From CAYXVF01 sp964468125 (lineage in GTDB: Bacteria; Myxococcota; XYA12-FULL-58-9; CAYXVF01), in contig CAYXVF010000009.1 in NCBI GenBank assembly GCA_964468125.1, positions 21,379-85,378 of the forward strand: DNA of 64,000 nucleotides. The letters are read 5' to 3'. Numbering within the stretch: the stretch's first letter is position 1; every line of letters begins with the position of its first letter. Positions 61,344 through 64,000 of the stretch are shown piece after piece. Below the pieces are notes generated by a model that made no database searches, was not told where the DNA came from, and saw nothing but the letters and a program-made list of their open reading frames with translations. The position numbers were made by a program, and so were the translations under genes.

Positions 61344-62684
61344 TCATCCCTCCTTTTGAATCTGGTCGAGCGTACGCCGCAACGCGGGGCCGTAGTCGAT
61401 CTTGCTGGGGCACACGAAGGTGCACAGGCTCACGTCTTCTTCGTCGAGCTCGAGTACACCGAGCTCTTCCGCCCATTCAGTGTCTCCCACCTGGATCGCT
61501 CGCAGAAGGTGGGTGGGCATCAGGTCCATGGGCATGACCCGTTCATACATTCCGATGGGCACCATCGCGCGGCGCGAGCCATTCGTGCTCGTCGTCATGG
61601 CGAACTTCTTGCCCGGTATGAGCGAGGACAAGAACGCGGGCACCGTGGAGAATTTGTTGAATCCGGGAACGGTCCAGCCGAGCATTTCGCGCTGACGGCC
61701 TTCCGCGATCACCGAGATCTGCCGGGCGAAGCGTCCGAGATAGCCAAAGGCCTCGCCCATGGCGCGCTGTCCGGTCAGGACCGAGCCAGAAATGATGCGT
61801 GCTTCGCCCGCTTCGAGCTCTCCGTCGCACAACGGACCCGTAGCAGCGCCGATGCGCGTGCGCAGGAGCCGCGGCTTCTTCACCATCGGACCCGCGAGCG
61901 AAACGACTTGGGAAACGTCGAGCTCCCCTGTCGCGAAGAGGTGCCCGATCCGCAGCACGTCTTGGTAGCCGATGTGCCACACAGTCTTCTCGCGATAGAC
62001 AGGGTCGAGCACGTGAATGTGATAACCCACCGTTCCACAGGGGTGCTTGCCCGCGAATTGATGGCATGCAGCGCCGCTCTTCCCCGCGTTGATCGAGCTT
62101 CCCTTGCGAACGCAGAGATGTACGGGCCCGTCGGTGAGCTTGCCGAGCACCTTCAGGCCGCGCTCGAAATCCGCCTCGCGGCCCGAGATGATGGTCTCCG
62201 AGTTCGGTGCGAGCGGATGAGAATCGATCGCCGTTACGAAGATCGACTTCGGTTTTGTCGTTGGATCGGGCGTGCGACTGAATGGCCTAGTTCGGAAGGC
62301 AGTCCAAAGACCCGATTCGACCAAGAGCGCAACGGCACCGTCGCGGCTGTCCCCCGCGTCCGGCGAATAGCTCGCAAAGTCGACCGCGTCGTTTCCATCG
62401 ACGCGAATGACGAGTGATTGGAAGACCCGCTTGGCGCCACGGTTTACTCCGACCACTTCGCCCGCTGCCGGTGCCGTGAATGTCACGCCTGGCACCGTAC
62501 GGTCTTCGAACACTGGCTGTCCGAGCTTCACGCAGTCGCCCGCGTTGACGAGCATCCGCGGTCGAAGACCAATGTAATCGGGTCCAAGAAGCGCGACTTG
62601 GCTCGACGCGGGCGCGTCGAAAATTTCGTCGGTCGGCTGCCCCGTAATCGGCAGGTCGAGGCCTTTTCTTGCGATGAAAACCAC
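61344..62684 (-). CDS. nqrA: Na+-NQR subunit A
   Basis: 446 residues from a GTG at 62684, which gives MVFIARKGLDLPITG, matching the usual NqrA start; a run of G lies about 8 bases before it. The frame also allows an ATG at 62699. Blocks YIGLRPRMLVNAGDCVKLGQPVFEDR, GAKRVFQSLVIRV, KSGAACHQFAGKHPCGTVGYHIHVLDPV, PGFNKFSTVPAFLSSL and the C-terminal CTFVCPSKIDYGPALR are standard. NqrA is the soluble cytoplasmic subunit near the quinone site. First gene of the operon. Confidence 0.96.
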   Translation of the reverse strand: MVFIARKGLDLPITGQPTDEIFDAPASSQVALLGPDYIGLRPRMLVNAGDCVKLGQPVFEDRTVPGVTFTAPAAGEVVGVNRGAKRVFQSLVIRVDGNDAVDFASYSPDAGDSRDGAVALLVESGLWTAFRTRPFSRTPDPTTKPKSIFVTAIDSHPLAPNSETIISGREADFERGLKVLGKLTDGPVHLCVRKGSSINAGKSGAACHQFAGKHPCGTVGYHIHVLDPVYREKTVWHIGYQDVLRIGHLFATGELDVSQVVSLAGPMVKKPRLLRTRIGAATGPLCDGELEAGEARIISGSVLTGQRAMGEAFGYLGRFARQISVIAEGRQREMLGWTVPGFNKFSTVPAFLSSLIPGKKFAMTTSTNGSRRAMVPIGMYERVMPMDLMPTHLLRAIQVGDTEWAEELGVLELDEEDVSLCTFVCPSKIDYGPALRRTLDQIQKEG

Positions 62685-62699
62685 TAACAAACCCCCCAT

Positions 62700-62713
62700 C
62701 GCAAATTTTTGCG
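62700..62713. promoter_or_regulatory. Perfect inverted repeat in the nqrA leader
   Basis: CGCAAA-TT-TTTGCG forms a perfect 6+2+6 inverted repeat 16 bases upstream of the chosen nqrA GTG and next to the alternative ATG at 62699. It lies in the 279-base gap before the HEAT-repeat gene, which also has an 11-base palindrome CCGCACTGCGG at 62724-62734. Either could be an operator or, in the mRNA, a weak hairpin near the start. No convincing -35/-10 pair was found. Confidence 0.35.
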
Positions 62714-62963
62714 GCCTTCCCTGCCGCACTGCGGTGCGAACGTCAATCGTCATGGACAGCACATTCCACCGCTCGTTCTTACGATTCCGCTAGGTGAGAG
62801 ACGATTCACGCCATCCGAATGGCCGGGCGACCGATTTCCCGGCGCGAGCGAATGGCTCAGGTGCCACTGCGTGTGTTTACCGAATTACTCGCGAAACCCG
62901 CCCTCGGAGAACGACCTCGATTCGGAGAACAGGCGTTTTTTTCTTGGCGGCGGCCTGATCGCC

Positions 62964-63824
62964 TCAATTCAGCGGCTCGGTGATCGGTGGGTTCCCCATC
63001 CGCGGCATATCGGTGAGGGATTGCGCGAGCCTGACGTGCGGCGGTGCTTTGCTCATTGTGATGAGACACTGAAAGGCATGAGTCGCGATGGTCGGGGATG
63101 GGTGACGCGTGCACGCCTCGATCGCGTCGCGTGCCCGTCCGAGGCCGATCGCGAGGCGCGGGTCGCTCCCGTGTTCTTCCGCAAGGCGGAGCAGGCCCAA
63201 GACTCCCACCAGCGTGTCCTCGCAGGACTCACTGCGCAGCATCGCCGCGACCATATCGACTGCCTTGATGTGGCCGCCGCAGGCGAGAGCCATTGCTGCG
63301 GCGCGTTGCTGAAAGCCCTGGTCGACCATCGATTGGAGGACCGTCAGCGCGTCGCGTGTGCCGATCTGGCCGAGCGCCCAAGCGAGCGCGTCCGCTTCGA
63401 TGTCCGTGGCATTCGTGAGGGCGTTCGTGAGTGGCACGACCGCTGGCACAAAGCGCGCGTAGCCGAGGACGAGAGAGGCTACCCAGAGGGCTTCGGATTG
63501 GCCTGTGCCCAAGAGCGGAACGAATTGCTGCAGGAGCTCTTCGTTGCGCGCGTATCCGATCGCGCGAAGTGTTGCGCGCCGTTCATTGTCCATTCGACCC
63601 CGAAGGGCCATCCCGTGCTCGATCACCCGCTCGAGGGTCACCTCGTCGACTTCACCGGCCGCGAAACGCTGGGCGAGTCCGTCGAGGGCCCGACGGCGCA
63701 CGGCCGGGTCATCGCCGTCGAGCTGCGCGAGCAGATGCGAGATTGGGGTTTCAACGGTATCGACCGTAGCTCGACGGTCGTAAAAGTCTCGGGCGATGGC
63801 CGCGAGATGTTTCTCCACGATCAT
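62964..63824 (-). CDS. HEAT-repeat-like protein
   Basis: 286 residues from the ATG at 63824; the frame is open further up to 63983, but those residues look non-coding. The whole protein is helical with HEAT/PBS-lyase-type repeats: LDGDDPAVRRRALDGLAQRF, LRAIGYARNEELLQQFVPLL, DIEADALAWALGQIG, GFQQRAAAMALAC and SPTIATHAFQCLITM. HEAT arrays serve as scaffolds. No signal peptide. It lies upstream of nqrA on the same strand. Confidence 0.75.
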   Translation of the reverse strand: MIVEKHLAAIARDFYDRRATVDTVETPISHLLAQLDGDDPAVRRRALDGLAQRFAAGEVDEVTLERVIEHGMALRGRMDNERRATLRAIGYARNEELLQQFVPLLGTGQSEALWVASLVLGYARFVPAVVPLTNALTNATDIEADALAWALGQIGTRDALTVLQSMVDQGFQQRAAAMALACGGHIKAVDMVAAMLRSESCEDTLVGVLGLLRLAEEHGSDPRLAIGLGRARDAIEACTRHPSPTIATHAFQCLITMSKAPPHVRLAQSLTDMPRMGNPPITEPLN

Positions 63825-63959
63825 GCGACGAACCTCGTCACGAGAACGGCGGCAGTGGTGTGAGATCTTTGGCGGGGACGAGACCGACTCGGCCTCCTCA
63901 GGTGTATCGTTCGCGCCGCGGGAGTGTTGCCTGAATCGACATTCGGTGTTGTCTCTCAT

Positions 63960-63996
63960 TAGAAATCCGACATCCGCTCTCAAATAGAAATCCGAC
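63960..63996. repeat. Short direct repeat TAGAAATCCGAC
   Basis: A 12-base sequence occurs twice, at 63960-63971 and 63985-63996, start-to-start distance 25 bases. The local sequence is more AT-rich than the rest of the window. It could be a tandem operator upstream of a gene outside the window or of the HEAT-repeat gene, or the edge of a mobile element. The window ends here, so it cannot be decided. Confidence 0.4.
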
Positions 63997-64000
63997 CGAA

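Noticed and set aside
1..64000. CRISPR array, rRNA, tRNA or prophage
   Set aside because: No regularly spaced repeats, conserved RNA motifs, integrase or phage structural genes were noticed by reading; a covariance-model search could still reveal a tRNA.

Overview
The window is GC-rich, densely coded bacterial chromosome and looks like a member of the Myxococcota (former Deltaproteobacteria). This rests on gene content, not on a marker search: Cys-rich lipoproteins with DUF4215-type repeats next to NHL-propeller repeats, two PilZ proteins (one with a long coiled coil), carboxypeptidase-regulatory repeat proteins, DUF1501-like/c-type cytochrome pairs, and many lipoproteins. A complete Na+-translocating NADH:quinone reductase suggests a sodium-rich, possibly marine, habitat. 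No rRNA, tRNA, CRISPR array, complete insertion sequence or prophage was recognised.

Layout. 1-8139 (minus strand): an envelope block of HtrA-like protease, secreted TPR protein, secreted unknown, L,D-transpeptidase lipoprotein, PilZ-coiled-coil protein, membrane protein and an M23 peptidase cut by the window edge. 8240-15395 (plus): a truncated FMN-type glutamate synthase relative, pgi, then a tightly overlapping response regulator / FecR-domain protein / sensor kinase trio and a secreted protein. 15481-20068 (plus): sfsA, tesB, an AI-2E-family permease, and a carboxypeptidase-regulatory-repeat/PDZ protein. 20394-23939 (minus): a 1181-residue protein with recurring helical motifs and a C-terminal JAMM-like metallopeptidase signature. 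24064-28130: a small secreted protein, a formaldehyde-detoxification pair (frameshifted S-formylglutathione hydrolase plus frmA), and asnS. 28198-35784 (minus): a HAM1/RdgB-like NTPase with an N-terminal extension, a small unknown, an ABC exporter, a lipoprotein, a nitrilase, a PilZ protein and a beta-propeller-like protein.

36044-45829 holds the most system-like region. An adenosylhomocysteinase-like protein with two Rossmann-like segments is divergent from a four-gene run: circularly permuted ATP-grasp, alpha-E protein, an 1100-residue transglutaminase-DUF2126 protein, and a class II amidotransferase-like/transglutaminase fusion that lacks the N-terminal catalytic Cys. Comparable ATP-grasp/alpha-E/transglutaminase neighbourhoods have been predicted to make or modify peptides. 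The fusion and the divergent SAHH-like gene make this copy worth attention.

45978-55382 (plus): a secreted di-heme cytochrome / lipoprotein / DUF1501-like trio, an M3 metallopeptidase lipoprotein, and a large DUF4215-NHL lipoprotein. 55426-62684 (minus): nqrABCDEF-apbE-nqrM, a self-contained Na+-NQR operon with its flavin transferase and iron-centre maturation factor. The window ends with a HEAT-repeat protein and a short direct repeat.
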